DNA of 24,855 nt, taken from contig DASVWG010000106.1 in assembly GCA_036389695.1 (NCBI GenBank), forward strand, positions 1-24,855, written 5' to 3'. Below the pieces are notes generated by a model. It was given only the letters and a program-made list of their open reading frames with translations, was not told the DNA's origin and ran no database searches. How positions within the stretch are numbered: the stretch's first letter is position 1; each line of letters opens with the position of its first letter. Below, one piece after another: positions 8,098-15,049 of this stretch. The stretch comes from JALZHR01 sp036389695 (GTDB lineage: Bacteria > Acidobacteriota > Blastocatellia > Pyrinomonadales > Pyrinomonadaceae). A program made the translations under genes and the position numbers.

Positions 8098-8280
8098 GCT
8101 CTATTACTCCTTAGCCTTAAATTTGGAAATTGCCGATATAGTATTATCAAGCCGTATTAATAAAATAAGCGCTAACATGGGCGCGGAGATATAAGTTTTT
8201 CCAAATGTTTTTTGTAGAGTAAACAGACTTGTTTCCGTACACTTTCGTCGGAGAATTACAAAAACAAGAAGGTGAAAGTT

Positions 8281-8310
8281 ACTATAAACTTTTCTTATTC
8301 GGGGTGTCAA
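8281..8310 (-). promoter_or_regulatory. Promoter of the M4 protease gene
   Basis: On the minus strand a perfect TTGACA (8310-8305) and TATAGT (8286-8281) are separated by 18 nt. The predicted start is near 8274, giving a leader of about 175 nt before the GTG at 8097. The gap 8098-8383 holds this promoter and leader and the short promoter of the rightward gene at 8384; I see no ORF in it. Confidence 0.7.
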
Positions 8311-8371
8311 GGAAGATTGTGGGTGAGTTCGCAAAAAAAATCTGAAGGTGCGCGCGTCTGAGATTCGCGTT

Positions 8372-8377
8372 TAAAAT
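8372..8377 (+). promoter_or_regulatory. -10-like hexamer at the SRA-like gene start
   Basis: TAAAAT ends 6 nt before the ATG at 8384. There is no Shine-Dalgarno sequence and no clear -35, which fits a leaderless transcript. Confidence 0.4.
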
Positions 8378-8383
8378 ACACGG

Positions 8384-8800
8384 ATGTCTTTTCTAAAAAA
8401 AGCTCGACCGGGCGATGTTTTTTCGTGGAACGAGGTCTCGGAAATTCACCGCATTCGCAACGGAATTTACCAGCGCGGCGGAAAGTTGATTTCGCTTCTG
8501 ACCGATTTCGGCAAAATCAATCCGTGCTACCCGGATTTTCACGGCGACTCAGCGGACACGGTTTTCTACACCGGCGCGGGCAGGCGCGGCGACCAGCGGC
8601 TCGATTCATTCAATCAGGCGATGTTTAAAGCCATCGAGCTCGAACACGCCGTGCCGCTATTTAATAAGCTGAAAGTCGGGTGTTGGCAATTTACGGGTTT
8701 CTGGAAAGTCGCGGAAGGAAAATATATTTTTGACGCTAAGCAGGATAGAATGGTCTGGCTGTTTACTTTAAAGAGAGTTCATCAAAATGAGCGTCAGTAG
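8384..8800 (+). CDS. Stand-alone SRA-like (YDG/ScoMcrA-type) domain protein
   Basis: This 138-residue cytosolic protein appears to be a single domain. The central pattern VFYTGAGRRGDQRLDSFNQAM (about residues 64-84), then AVPLFNKLKVGCWQFTGFWKV, matches the layout of SRA/YDG-like domains that sit in front of HNH endonucleases and read modified cytosine. In those the conserved YTGxGxxGDQ loop precedes N-A-L and LF blocks. Here there is no nuclease domain in the gene or next to it. It could be an orphan reader of modified DNA or a remnant of a restriction system. The stop codon and last codons (E-R-Q) lie inside a palindromic repeat. Family assignment is by pattern recognition only. Confidence 0.6.
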   Translation: MSFLKKARPGDVFSWNEVSEIHRIRNGIYQRGGKLISLLTDFGKINPCYPDFHGDSADTVFYTGAGRRGDQRLDSFNQAMFKAIELEHAVPLFNKLKVGCWQFTGFWKVAEGKYIFDAKQDRMVWLFTLKRVHQNERQ

Positions 8801-8884
8801 CCCAAGCGTCAGCGCGGGCTTTCGCTACGAATGAAGTCTTTACGCCAAAGATGAAGCCCTCCCTGACGGTCGGGCTACTGACAC
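8791..8884. repeat. REP-like inverted repeat, GTCAGTAGCCC type
   Basis: Arms 8791-8820 and 8855-8884 match at 25 of 30 positions in inverted orientation around a 34-nt core. The outer bases are GTCAGTAGCCC and GGGCTACTGAC. The left arm supplies the stop codon of the SRA-like gene, and the right arm ends 10 nt before the GNAT start. The G+C-rich arms are unlike the AT-rich heptamer families. Confidence 0.85.
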
Positions 8885-8894
8885 AATTTGTAAA

Positions 8895-9380
8895 ATGCTT
8901 GAGATAAGAAAAGCCGTCGAAGCGGACAAACCCGAAATCTGGAAAATCATCAAAGCCGTCCTCGCCACCGGCGACACATACGTTTTTTATCCCGACACGC
9001 CGCGCGAAAAAATGCTCGCTTACTGGTTTGCCGCCGACAAGCACACTTACGTCGCGCTCTGGGAAAACAAAATCGTCGGCACGTTTTTTCTCAAAGACAA
9101 TCAACCGGATTTAGGCTCGCACATCGCCAACGCCGGATATATGGTCGCGCCCGCAGCCAAAGGCAAACGCGTCGGCAGAGCGATGGCGGAATTTTCGCTG
9201 GAAGAAGCTCGGCAATTAGGTTATAAAGCGATGCAGTTTAATTTCGTGGTTAAAACGAACGAAATCGCCGTCCGTCTATGGCAAAATCTCGGCTTCGAAA
9301 TCATCGGCGAAATTCCCGAAGCCTTTCAGCACGCGCGCGACGGTTTGACGAACGCTTTGATAATGTATCGAAAGCTGTAA
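8895..9380 (+). CDS. GNAT family N-acetyltransferase
   Basis: This 161-residue protein has the full GNAT fold. It runs from the N-terminal LEIRKAVEADKPEIWKI, through the central strand VGTFFLKDNQP, to the acetyl-CoA-binding loop around PAAKGKRVGRAMAEFSLEEA (about residues 90-109). Then comes the C-terminal AMQFNFVVKTNEIAVRLWQNLGFEIIG, typical of acetyltransferases acting on small molecules or protein N-termini. The substrate cannot be deduced. The start is the ATG 10 nt after a REP-like inverted repeat, with no Shine-Dalgarno sequence. Its last codons lie in a 34-bp sequence that is repeated 73 bp downstream. Confidence 0.9.
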   Translation: MLEIRKAVEADKPEIWKIIKAVLATGDTYVFYPDTPREKMLAYWFAADKHTYVALWENKIVGTFFLKDNQPDLGSHIANAGYMVAPAAKGKRVGRAMAEFSLEEARQLGYKAMQFNFVVKTNEIAVRLWQNLGFEIIGEIPEAFQHARDGLTNALIMYRKL

Positions 9381-9465
9381 GTTTATTTCTTTCCTTCAAT
9401 TTTGCTAAGTCCGGAAAATGAACTCAGCTTAGATAACGTATCGAAAACTGTAAGTTTATTTCTTT
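9359..9465 (+). repeat. 34-bp direct repeat spanning two gene ends
   Basis: 9359-9392 and 9432-9465 agree at 32 of 34 positions, offset by 73 nt. The first copy contains the GNAT stop codon and the second the stop and last codons of the convergent proC. It looks like a local tandem duplication of the junction between the two genes. Confidence 0.85.
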
Positions 9466-10298
9466 TCGCCGAGCGCGACGGCGCGCGTGTAAGCGGCGTA
9501 GACGGCTTTCGATAAAACGGTTCTTAAACTGCCTTTTTCCATTTGATAAATCGCTTCGGCGCTCGTGCCGCCGGGCGAGGTGACCATATTTCTGAGCTCC
9601 GCCGGATGCTTGTGCGATTCCATCGCGAAAAGAACCGCGCCGAGCATCGTTTCCTGCACCAGTTCCTTTGAGACTTCGCGCGAAAAACCCATATGCACGC
9701 CCGCGTCGGTCAAAGCTTCCATCACCATAAAAATATATGTCGGACCGGTCGCGCTTAAAGAAGTCGCCATATCAATCATATTTTCCGTTTCGACGAAAAG
9801 CTCCTTTCCGAGCGCCGTCAAAAGGGCTTTGACGCGCGTTTTTTCGGCTTCGGAAATTTCTTCCGTGCAAGTCCACGCCGTCATTCCCGCGCCGATTTGC
9901 GAAGGCGTATTCGGCATCGCGCGAATGATTCTTTGATTGCCTAAAACGTCGGAAATCGCTTCGACGCGCGCGCCCGCGATGATTGAAAGAACAGTCTGTT
10001 CGGGCGCGACGACGCCTTTCAATTCCTGCAAAACGCCTTTCAAACGCTGCGGTTTGACGCACAAAGCGACGATTGAATCCGCGCTCGCTCTCACGCTTTC
10101 GACCGCCTCGCTGTTTTTCTCGAAAACCTGAATATTATATTTTTCGTTTAGTTCCTGACGCCGACCGGCGCGCGGATGACTGCCGACAATCTGCCGCGCG
10201 CCGACCAGATTTTTACGCAGCAAGCCCGCGATAATCGCTTCCGCCATCACGCCGCAGCCGATAAATGCGAGTTTCGTGTTTGATAAATTGTTTTCCAT
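9456..10298 (-). CDS. proC: Pyrroline-5-carboxylate reductase
   Basis: This 280-residue enzyme catalyses the last step of proline synthesis, NAD(P)H-dependent reduction of 1-pyrroline-5-carboxylate. The N-terminal Rossmann motif KLAFIGCGVMAEAIIAGL is at residues 9-26. The central IIRAMPNTPSQIGAGMT block lies near residue 120. The family signature is PTYIFMVMEALTDAGVHMGFSR, followed by the C-terminal VTSPGGTSAEAIYQME, which forms the substrate site at the dimer interface. Length is normal. It is divergent from tyrS; the 141-nt gap between the two start codons is largely filled by a heptamer inverted repeat. No Shine-Dalgarno sequence is visible. Confidence 0.96.
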   Translation of the reverse strand: MENNLSNTKLAFIGCGVMAEAIIAGLLRKNLVGARQIVGSHPRAGRRQELNEKYNIQVFEKNSEAVESVRASADSIVALCVKPQRLKGVLQELKGVVAPEQTVLSIIAGARVEAISDVLGNQRIIRAMPNTPSQIGAGMTAWTCTEEISEAEKTRVKALLTALGKELFVETENMIDMATSLSATGPTYIFMVMEALTDAGVHMGFSREVSKELVQETMLGAVLFAMESHKHPAELRNMVTSPGGTSAEAIYQMEKGSLRTVLSKAVYAAYTRAVALGEKK

Positions 10299-10304
10299 AA
10301 ATTT

Positions 10305-10433
10305 GTGAATCGTAAATCGTGAATCGTAAATCGTGAAAATGCAAGTTTGGTATTTATCATTCTTGTTTTATATTCTGAAAGAACGTTTTTCTATTAACGA
10401 TTTACCATTTACGATTCACGATTGACGATTGAC
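10305..10433. repeat. Heptamer inverted repeat, GTRAATC family, in a divergent promoter region
   Basis: The left arm (10305-10339) is five units alternating GTGAATC and GTAAATC, the last degenerate. The right arm (10392-10433) is six units of the complement (TATTAAC, GATTTAC, CATTTAC, GATTCAC, GATTGAC, GATTGAC). The core is about 52 nt. The left arm begins 7 nt from the proC start codon, and the right arm ends 6 nt before the tyrS ATG. It is the same family as 561-650. Confidence 0.92.
10347..10374 (+). promoter_or_regulatory. Possible tyrS promoter inside the heptamer element core
   Basis: TTGGTA (10347-10352) and TATATT (10369-10374) are spaced by 16 nt within the core of the inverted repeat. 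If used, the tyrS mRNA would begin near 10381 and carry the whole right arm as its leader. Confidence 0.35.
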
Positions 10434-10439
10434 GAAAAA

Positions 10440-11645
10440 ATGACCATAGACGAACAAATCGAATTTATCAAAAAAGGCGCGGTCGATTTAATCCGCGAGG
10501 AAGATTTAAAGGCAAAGCTCGAAAAAAGCGCGCGCGCGGGAAATCCCTTGCTCATCAAATACGGCGCTGACCCGACCGCGCCCGACATACATCTCGGACA
10601 CACGGTCGTCATCCGCAAGCTCAAAGCTTTTCAACAATTAGGACACATCGCCATTTTTCTCATCGGCGATTTTACGGGAATGATCGGCGACCCGTCGGGA
10701 AAATCGGCGACGCGCCCGATGCTGACGCGCGAAGAAATCCTGGCAAACGCCGAAACGTATAAAAAACAGATTTTTAAACTGCTCGACCCCGAACTGACGG
10801 ACATTCGCTTTAATTCCGAATGGATGGAAAAATTCGGCGCGGCGGATTTCGTCAAATTGGCGGCGAAAACGACCGTCGCGCAGATTCTCGAACGTGACGA
10901 TTTTGAAAAGCGTATGACGGAAGCGAAACCGATTGCGCTGCACGAATTGCTTTACCCGCTCGTGCAGGGCTACGATTCGGTCGCGCTGGAAGCGGACGTC
11001 GAGCTTGGCGGAACCGACCAGAAGTTTAATCTTCTGATGGGCAGAAATTTGCAGCGCGAATATGAACAGGAAGCGCAGATTATCTTAACGATGCCGCTTT
11101 TGAAAGGCTTGGACGGCGTGCAGAAAATGTCGAAGTCTTTGAACAATTACATCGGCATCGACGAAGCGCCGAACGAAATGTTCGGCAAGGTAATGTCGAT
11201 TTCCGACGCGCTGATGTGGGAATGGTATGAGCTTTTAACCGATTTAACGCCCGCCGAAATCGGCAGCCTGCGCTCGCGCTGTGCGAACGGCGAAGAAAAT
11301 CCGCGCAATGTGAAAGTAAATCTGGCAAAGTCGATTATCAAAGATTTTCACTCAAACGAAGCCGCCCGCGAAGCCGAAGAAGAATTCAATCGCCGTTTCG
11401 TCAAAAAGGAAATTCCCGACGAGATTGAAGAAAAACAATTTGCGGCGGGCAGTTACAATCTGGCGGAAATGCTCGTCGAAACGAATCTCGTCGCCTCGAA
11501 AGGCGAAGCCCGACGCCTTATCGAACAAGGCGGCGTGAAAATCAACGGCGAAAAAGCAACGGACGCGAAAGCCTCGCTCGATTTGAAAGACGAAATTTTA
11601 TTACAGGTCGGCAAGCGCAGGTTTTTGAAAGTTAAAGGAATTTAA
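10440..11645 (+). CDS. tyrS: Tyrosyl-tRNA synthetase
   Basis: This 401-residue class I synthetase charges tRNA(Tyr). The HIGH-equivalent is H51-L-G-H54, with the following KLKAFQQLGHIAIFLIGDFTGMIGDPSG. The KMSKS loop is K229-M-S-K-S233. The GTDQKFNLLMGR block recognises tyrosine, and residues about 340-401 form an S4 RNA-binding domain. The short KMSKS spacing and sequence fit the TyrZ-like subgroup. I start at the ATG at 10440. An in-frame TTG at 10422 would add six residues (MTIDEK) encoded by the heptamer repeat arm and is probably spurious. The lipoprotein gene follows directly after the stop codon. Confidence 0.95.
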   Translation: MTIDEQIEFIKKGAVDLIREEDLKAKLEKSARAGNPLLIKYGADPTAPDIHLGHTVVIRKLKAFQQLGHIAIFLIGDFTGMIGDPSGKSATRPMLTREEILANAETYKKQIFKLLDPELTDIRFNSEWMEKFGAADFVKLAAKTTVAQILERDDFEKRMTEAKPIALHELLYPLVQGYDSVALEADVELGGTDQKFNLLMGRNLQREYEQEAQIILTMPLLKGLDGVQKMSKSLNNYIGIDEAPNEMFGKVMSISDALMWEWYELLTDLTPAEIGSLRSRCANGEENPRNVKVNLAKSIIKDFHSNEAAREAEEEFNRRFVKKEIPDEIEEKQFAAGSYNLAEMLVETNLVASKGEARRLIEQGGVKINGEKATDAKASLDLKDEILLQVGKRRFLKVKGI

Positions 11646-11999
11646 ATGAAATGCTCTTACGGTTTTCAGAACAAAAAAAGCTTTGCGGCGGTCGTTCTGG
11701 TTTTTCTGCTGGTCGTCACAGCCTGCGACGGAGCGACGAGCGTGGACGGCAATATCACGGACGAAGACGGAAATCCGGTCGCGGACGCGATTGTCGTGCT
11801 CGAAGCCGACGGAATAAAAGATGAACACAAAAGCAGCGCCGCAGGCTTTTATCAGGTCGGCGCGACTCATTCGCCTTTTAAAGTAAAAATAAAACTGGCG
11901 GTCAGTAAAACCGGTTACGAAACTTACGTGCAGGAATTTGATTCAAAGGAAAAACTCGGACGCCGGCGTGATATTATTCTGATTAAAGCTGAAAACTGA
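11646..11999 (+). CDS. Lipoprotein with carboxypeptidase-regulatory-like domain
   Basis: This 117-residue exported protein has a lipoprotein signal peptide with lipobox VTAC (Cys27). It is followed by a single beta-sandwich of the carboxypeptidase regulatory-like type: SVDGNITDEDGNPVADAIVVLEADG, ending with KTGYETYVQEF and RRRDIILIK. Such domains are small adhesion or scaffold modules on the cell envelope; no enzymatic residues are seen. The ATG is directly adjacent to the tyrS stop codon, and AAAGGA (within the tyrS 3' end) is the ribosome binding site. The next gene starts 2 nt after its stop codon, so the three genes are probably cotranscribed. Confidence 0.85.
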   Translation: MKCSYGFQNKKSFAAVVLVFLLVVTACDGATSVDGNITDEDGNPVADAIVVLEADGIKDEHKSSAAGFYQVGATHSPFKVKIKLAVSKTGYETYVQEFDSKEKLGRRRDIILIKAEN

Positions 12000-12000
12000 A

Positions 12001-12852
12001 ATGTCGCAGCAAATCATCGAAACCGAAGAAACTTTAATTATCGAAACGCCGGAGCGCGTGCCGCTGGCGTTTGCGCTGGCGTCAATCGGCAATCGTTTTC
12101 TGGCTGTCGCCATCGACCATTTTATTCAATATTTTACGATTTTCGTCGTGTTTTGGGCTTTTATGAGCATTTCCGGTCTGGGCGAAACGCTCGACCGCGA
12201 AGGCGCATACGTTTTATTTCAGGAAATGCCGAAATGGACAATCGCGCTGATGATAATTTTGCTTTTCCTGATTTTCGCCGGTTATTTTATCTTTTTTGAA
12301 TGGCTCTGGAACGGGCAGACGCCCGGCAAAAGATTGCTGAAACTGCGCGTGATTCGCGAAGACGGACGCCCGATTACGCTCTGGGAAGCGATGGCGCGAA
12401 ATCTTCTGCGGCTTTTCGACACGTTTCCCGGTTTTATTTTCCCGATTTATTCCATCGGCTTGATAACGATTTTTATGAGCCGTCGCGACCAGCGCGTCGG
12501 CGACGTGTTTGCCGGAACGGTCGTCATCCGCGAGCGCTCGGACGAAGCGCCGAAATTTTCGGACGTCTTTTCGACGCGCGTGACCGACGCGGCTTTGCGC
12601 CGCCTGCAAAAACAAACTTTTTTCACGGCGGATTTGCGCAGCGTGACCGAAGCCGAGATTGAAGTCGTCGAAAGCTTTCTCCGCCGGCGCGACGATTTGT
12701 CCGAACGCCAGAGGCTCTGGATGGCTTGGCGCGTGGCGCTGCCGATTATGTATAAAATCAAGCCCGCCTACGATATGCAGACTTTTACTTATGAAGGATT
12801 TTTAGAAGAGCTCGTCCACCGCTATCATTCGCGCAATCGCTTTATAAACTAA
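12001..12852 (+). CDS. RDD family inner-membrane protein
   Basis: This 283-residue membrane protein carries an RDD domain in residues about 15-180. Three hydrophobic helices are visible (about 27-60, 78-100 and 138-160). The hallmark Arg in NRFLAVAIDH is followed by Asp, and WNGQTPGKRLLKLRVIREDGRPITLWEAMARNLLR and RRDQRVGDVFAGTVVI are typical. The C-terminal 100 residues are soluble and charged, rich in Arg and Glu, with no motif I recognise. RDD proteins have been linked to ion transport, but the function here is unknown. It ends the tyrS cluster; a perfect 33-bp inverted repeat follows its stop codon. Confidence 0.88.
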   Translation: MSQQIIETEETLIIETPERVPLAFALASIGNRFLAVAIDHFIQYFTIFVVFWAFMSISGLGETLDREGAYVLFQEMPKWTIALMIILLFLIFAGYFIFFEWLWNGQTPGKRLLKLRVIREDGRPITLWEAMARNLLRLFDTFPGFIFPIYSIGLITIFMSRRDQRVGDVFAGTVVIRERSDEAPKFSDVFSTRVTDAALRRLQKQTFFTADLRSVTEAEIEVVESFLRRRDDLSERQRLWMAWRVALPIMYKIKPAYDMQTFTYEGFLEELVHRYHSRNRFIN

Positions 12853-12855
12853 GCG

Positions 12856-12980
12856 AAAAGGCAGAAACGCGACAGTCATGGAGCGTGTCTCAACATAAAC
12901 CACTCGACATATGAATTTCAATCAGCGTGTCTCACTTCTAAACCTGAACACGCTCCATGACTGTCGCGTTTCTGCCTTTT
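12856..12980. repeat. Perfect 33-bp inverted repeat with 59-nt core
   Basis: 12856-12888 is the exact reverse complement of 12948-12980. The outer bases are AAAAGGCAGAAACGCG and the inner bases GGAGCGTGT. Inside, AGCGTGTCTCA occurs twice directly (12882-12892 and 12924-12934). It begins 4 nt after the RDD stop codon and would act as a strong hairpin. No coding sequence is enclosed. Perfect arms suggest a recent arrival or strong selection for pairing. Confidence 0.93.
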
Positions 12981-13012
12981 AAGACGCGTTTTTGCTAAAG
13001 CCCCGTAAAATA

Positions 13013-13021
13013 TGCTATCTT
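13013..13021 (+). promoter_or_regulatory. Possible extended -10 promoter of the epimerase gene
   Basis: TGC followed by TATCTT gives an extended -10 at 13013-13021. TAAAAT (13006-13011) is an alternative. Either would give a leader of about 34-45 nt before the GTG at 13062. Confidence 0.35.
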
Positions 13022-13061
13022 GCTTTTTCTGAAAGATTTCCAGTCTTTTGCAAGTCAAGTT

Positions 13062-14054
13062 GTGAATAAGCAAAAAAATATACTCGTTACGGGCGGAGCG
13101 GGATTTATCGGTTCGCATCTGGTTGACAATCTGCTGGCTGAAAGCGGTCAGCAGGTGACGGTCGTCGATAATTTCAATGAATTTTATTCGCCGGAAATAA
13201 AGCGCCATAATATTTCGAGCCACGCCGGTAATCCGCAGTTTCGATTATACAAAGTCGATATTTGCGACCGCGAAGCTTTGGGCGAAGTTTTTCGGGAAAA
13301 TCGGTTTGACGCCATCGTGCATCTGGCGGCGTGGGCTGGCGTCAGACCGTCGCTGCTGAATCCGAAGCTTTACACCGAGGTCAACGTCAGCGGCACTTTA
13401 AACCTGCTCGAACTGGCGAAAGAATTCGCGGTCAAACAATTCGTTTTCGGCTCGTCTTCGAGCGTCTACGGCATCAACTGCAAAATTCCTTTTTCGGAAG
13501 ACGACAAAATTTCCAAACCGATTTCGCCGTATGCCGCGACCAAAGCGGCGGGCGAGCTTTTGTGTCACACCTTCTCGCATCTCTACGACCTGCGCACCGT
13601 CTGCCTGAGATTTTTCACGGTTTACGGCGCGCGCCAGCGACCTGATTTGGCGATTCATAAATTCTCGAAACAGATTTGGTCGGGCGAGCCGATTCAGATG
13701 TTCGGCGACGGCACGACCCGGCGCGATTACACGTATATCGACGATATTATTCAAGGCGTCCGCGCGGCGATTGATTACGAAAAATCGAATCACGAAATTT
13801 TCAATCTCGGCGAATCGCAAACGATTGAACTGACCGAATTGATTGCGCTGCTGGAAAAAAATCTCGGCAGAAGCGCGATTATCCAGCGCCAGCCGATGCA
13901 GCCGGGCGACGTTCCCCTCACCTTCGCCGACATTTCAAAAGCGCGCGAATTACTAAACTACAACCCGCAGACGAAAATCGAAGACGGCATCCCGAAATTT
14001 ACCGAATGGTTTGTCGAAAGTGCAAAATGCAAAATGCAAAATGCAAAATATTAG
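13062..14054 (+). CDS. NAD-dependent epimerase, UDP-glucuronate 4-epimerase-like
   Basis: This 330-residue short-chain dehydrogenase acts on a nucleotide sugar. The Rossmann motif NILVTGGAGFIGSHL is near the N-terminus. LAAWAGVRPSLLNP is characteristic of UDP-glucuronate epimerases, and the catalytic SSSSVYG is followed by YAATKAAGE (Tyr and Lys of YxxxK). The C-terminal block is GDVPLTFADISKARELLNY. It probably makes UDP-galacturonate for surface polysaccharide. I chose GTG at 13062 because the TTG at 13020 adds a non-homologous stretch. The last eleven residues (AKCKMQNAKY and before) are encoded by heptamer repeat TGCAAAA, so the native C-terminus has been replaced or extended by the repeat. 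Confidence 0.9.
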   Translation: MNKQKNILVTGGAGFIGSHLVDNLLAESGQQVTVVDNFNEFYSPEIKRHNISSHAGNPQFRLYKVDICDREALGEVFRENRFDAIVHLAAWAGVRPSLLNPKLYTEVNVSGTLNLLELAKEFAVKQFVFGSSSSVYGINCKIPFSEDDKISKPISPYAATKAAGELLCHTFSHLYDLRTVCLRFFTVYGARQRPDLAIHKFSKQIWSGEPIQMFGDGTTRRDYTYIDDIIQGVRAAIDYEKSNHEIFNLGESQTIELTELIALLEKNLGRSAIIQRQPMQPGDVPLTFADISKARELLNYNPQTKIEDGIPKFTEWFVESAKCKMQNAKY

Positions 14055-14122
14055 GATTCGGAATTTAAGATTCAGGATTAAATATTTTCTTTAATTTTGC
14101 ATTTTGCACTTTGCATTTTGCA
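14021..14122. repeat. Heptamer inverted repeat, TGCAAAA family
   Basis: Four perfect TGCAAAA units (14021-14048) face four complement units (14095-14122, one with C in place of T). The core contains a second heptad-phased tract (14055-14082; GATTCGG, AATTTAA, GATTCAG, GATTAAA). The left arm is inside the epimerase coding end, and the right arm ends 1 nt from the stop codon of the convergent acyltransferase. Confidence 0.93.
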
Positions 14123-14123
14123 T

Positions 14124-15044
14124 TTAATACAGTCCTTTTTCGCCTTTCGGTCGCGTATTCCAGCGTTTGTGAATCCAGAGCCATTGTTCGGGATACGCGC
14201 GGACGTATTTTTCCACCACGTTTGTAATTTTCTGCGTTAAATCCCGAATGTCTTTTTCGGAATCTTCCGTTTTTTCATATTCAACCGGCGGTTCGAGATA
14301 GACGACGTATTTTGCCCGCGCTTCTTCCCACACGGCGAAAGCGGGCAAAACAAACGCGTTAGTGCTTAAAGCGAGCTTGGCGATACTCGCCGTCGTCGAA
14401 GCCGGAATGCCGAAAAAATCGACGAAAACGCCTTCGCGCTCCTGCACGTTTAAATCCGCCAGAATTCCCAGAAGCTCGCCGTTTTCCAGCACGCGAAACA
14501 TCTTGCGCGCCGATTGTTTTTTATCCAAAGTGACGCAGCCGAGACGCGTCCGCAGGCTGTCCACGTAATTTTCCACTAATGGATTATCGATGCGGCGCAC
14601 CAGAATATTCATCGTCTGGTCAAAGGCGGGCGGCAAGAGATTAAAAATCTCCCAACTGCCGAAATGCCCTGTAAAAAACAAAATTCCGCGACCGGTCGCG
14701 TGCGCTTTATCGAAATTTTCCTTGCCGACGACTTCGACCAGCTCGCGCACCTTTTCCGGCGAAAATTCTTTAAAATGCGAGACGAAACCGAGCTGACGAC
14801 CGAGCGATTCGAACGTGCCGCTCAGGATTTTTTCCTTTTCCTCAAAGGGCAAGTCCGGCAGTGCGATTTCCAGATTGCGGCGACCGGTTTTTTTGAGCTT
14901 CGGAAAAAGGCTGACGATTGTTTTTCCCAAAGATTTCCCCGCTTTCATCGAGGTTTTCAAAGGCAATAAACCAATCGCGCCAAGCAAGGCGCGAACAGCG
15001 AAATATTCGGCTTTTGTTTGAAAATTACTGCGTTTTTTCGGCAT
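14124..15044 (-). CDS. Lipid A-type lysophospholipid acyltransferase (LpxL/HtrB family)
   Basis: This 306-residue inner-membrane-associated acyltransferase transfers a fatty acyl chain to a lipid A precursor or similar lipid. A hydrophobic helix lies near residues 14-30. The catalytic motif is GHFGSWE (His-x4-Glu) near residue 125. RRIDNPLVENYVDSLR and the later GILADLNVQEREGVFVDFFG block are typical of the family, as is the C-terminal PEQWLWIHKRWNTRP. The gene is not in an lpx cluster, so the exact substrate is uncertain. TAAAAT supplied by the adjacent heptamer repeat lies 6 nt before the ATG, with no Shine-Dalgarno sequence. The C-terminal tyrosine and stop codon touch the repeat at 14095-14122. 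Confidence 0.9.
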   Translation of the reverse strand: MPKKRSNFQTKAEYFAVRALLGAIGLLPLKTSMKAGKSLGKTIVSLFPKLKKTGRRNLEIALPDLPFEEKEKILSGTFESLGRQLGFVSHFKEFSPEKVRELVEVVGKENFDKAHATGRGILFFTGHFGSWEIFNLLPPAFDQTMNILVRRIDNPLVENYVDSLRTRLGCVTLDKKQSARKMFRVLENGELLGILADLNVQEREGVFVDFFGIPASTTASIAKLALSTNAFVLPAFAVWEEARAKYVVYLEPPVEYEKTEDSEKDIRDLTQKITNVVEKYVRAYPEQWLWIHKRWNTRPKGEKGLY

Positions 15045-15049
15045 CAGAA

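Noticed and set aside
10305..10433. CRISPR array
   Set aside because: Units are 7 nt with no spacers, they occur in inverted pairs, and no cas gene is present.
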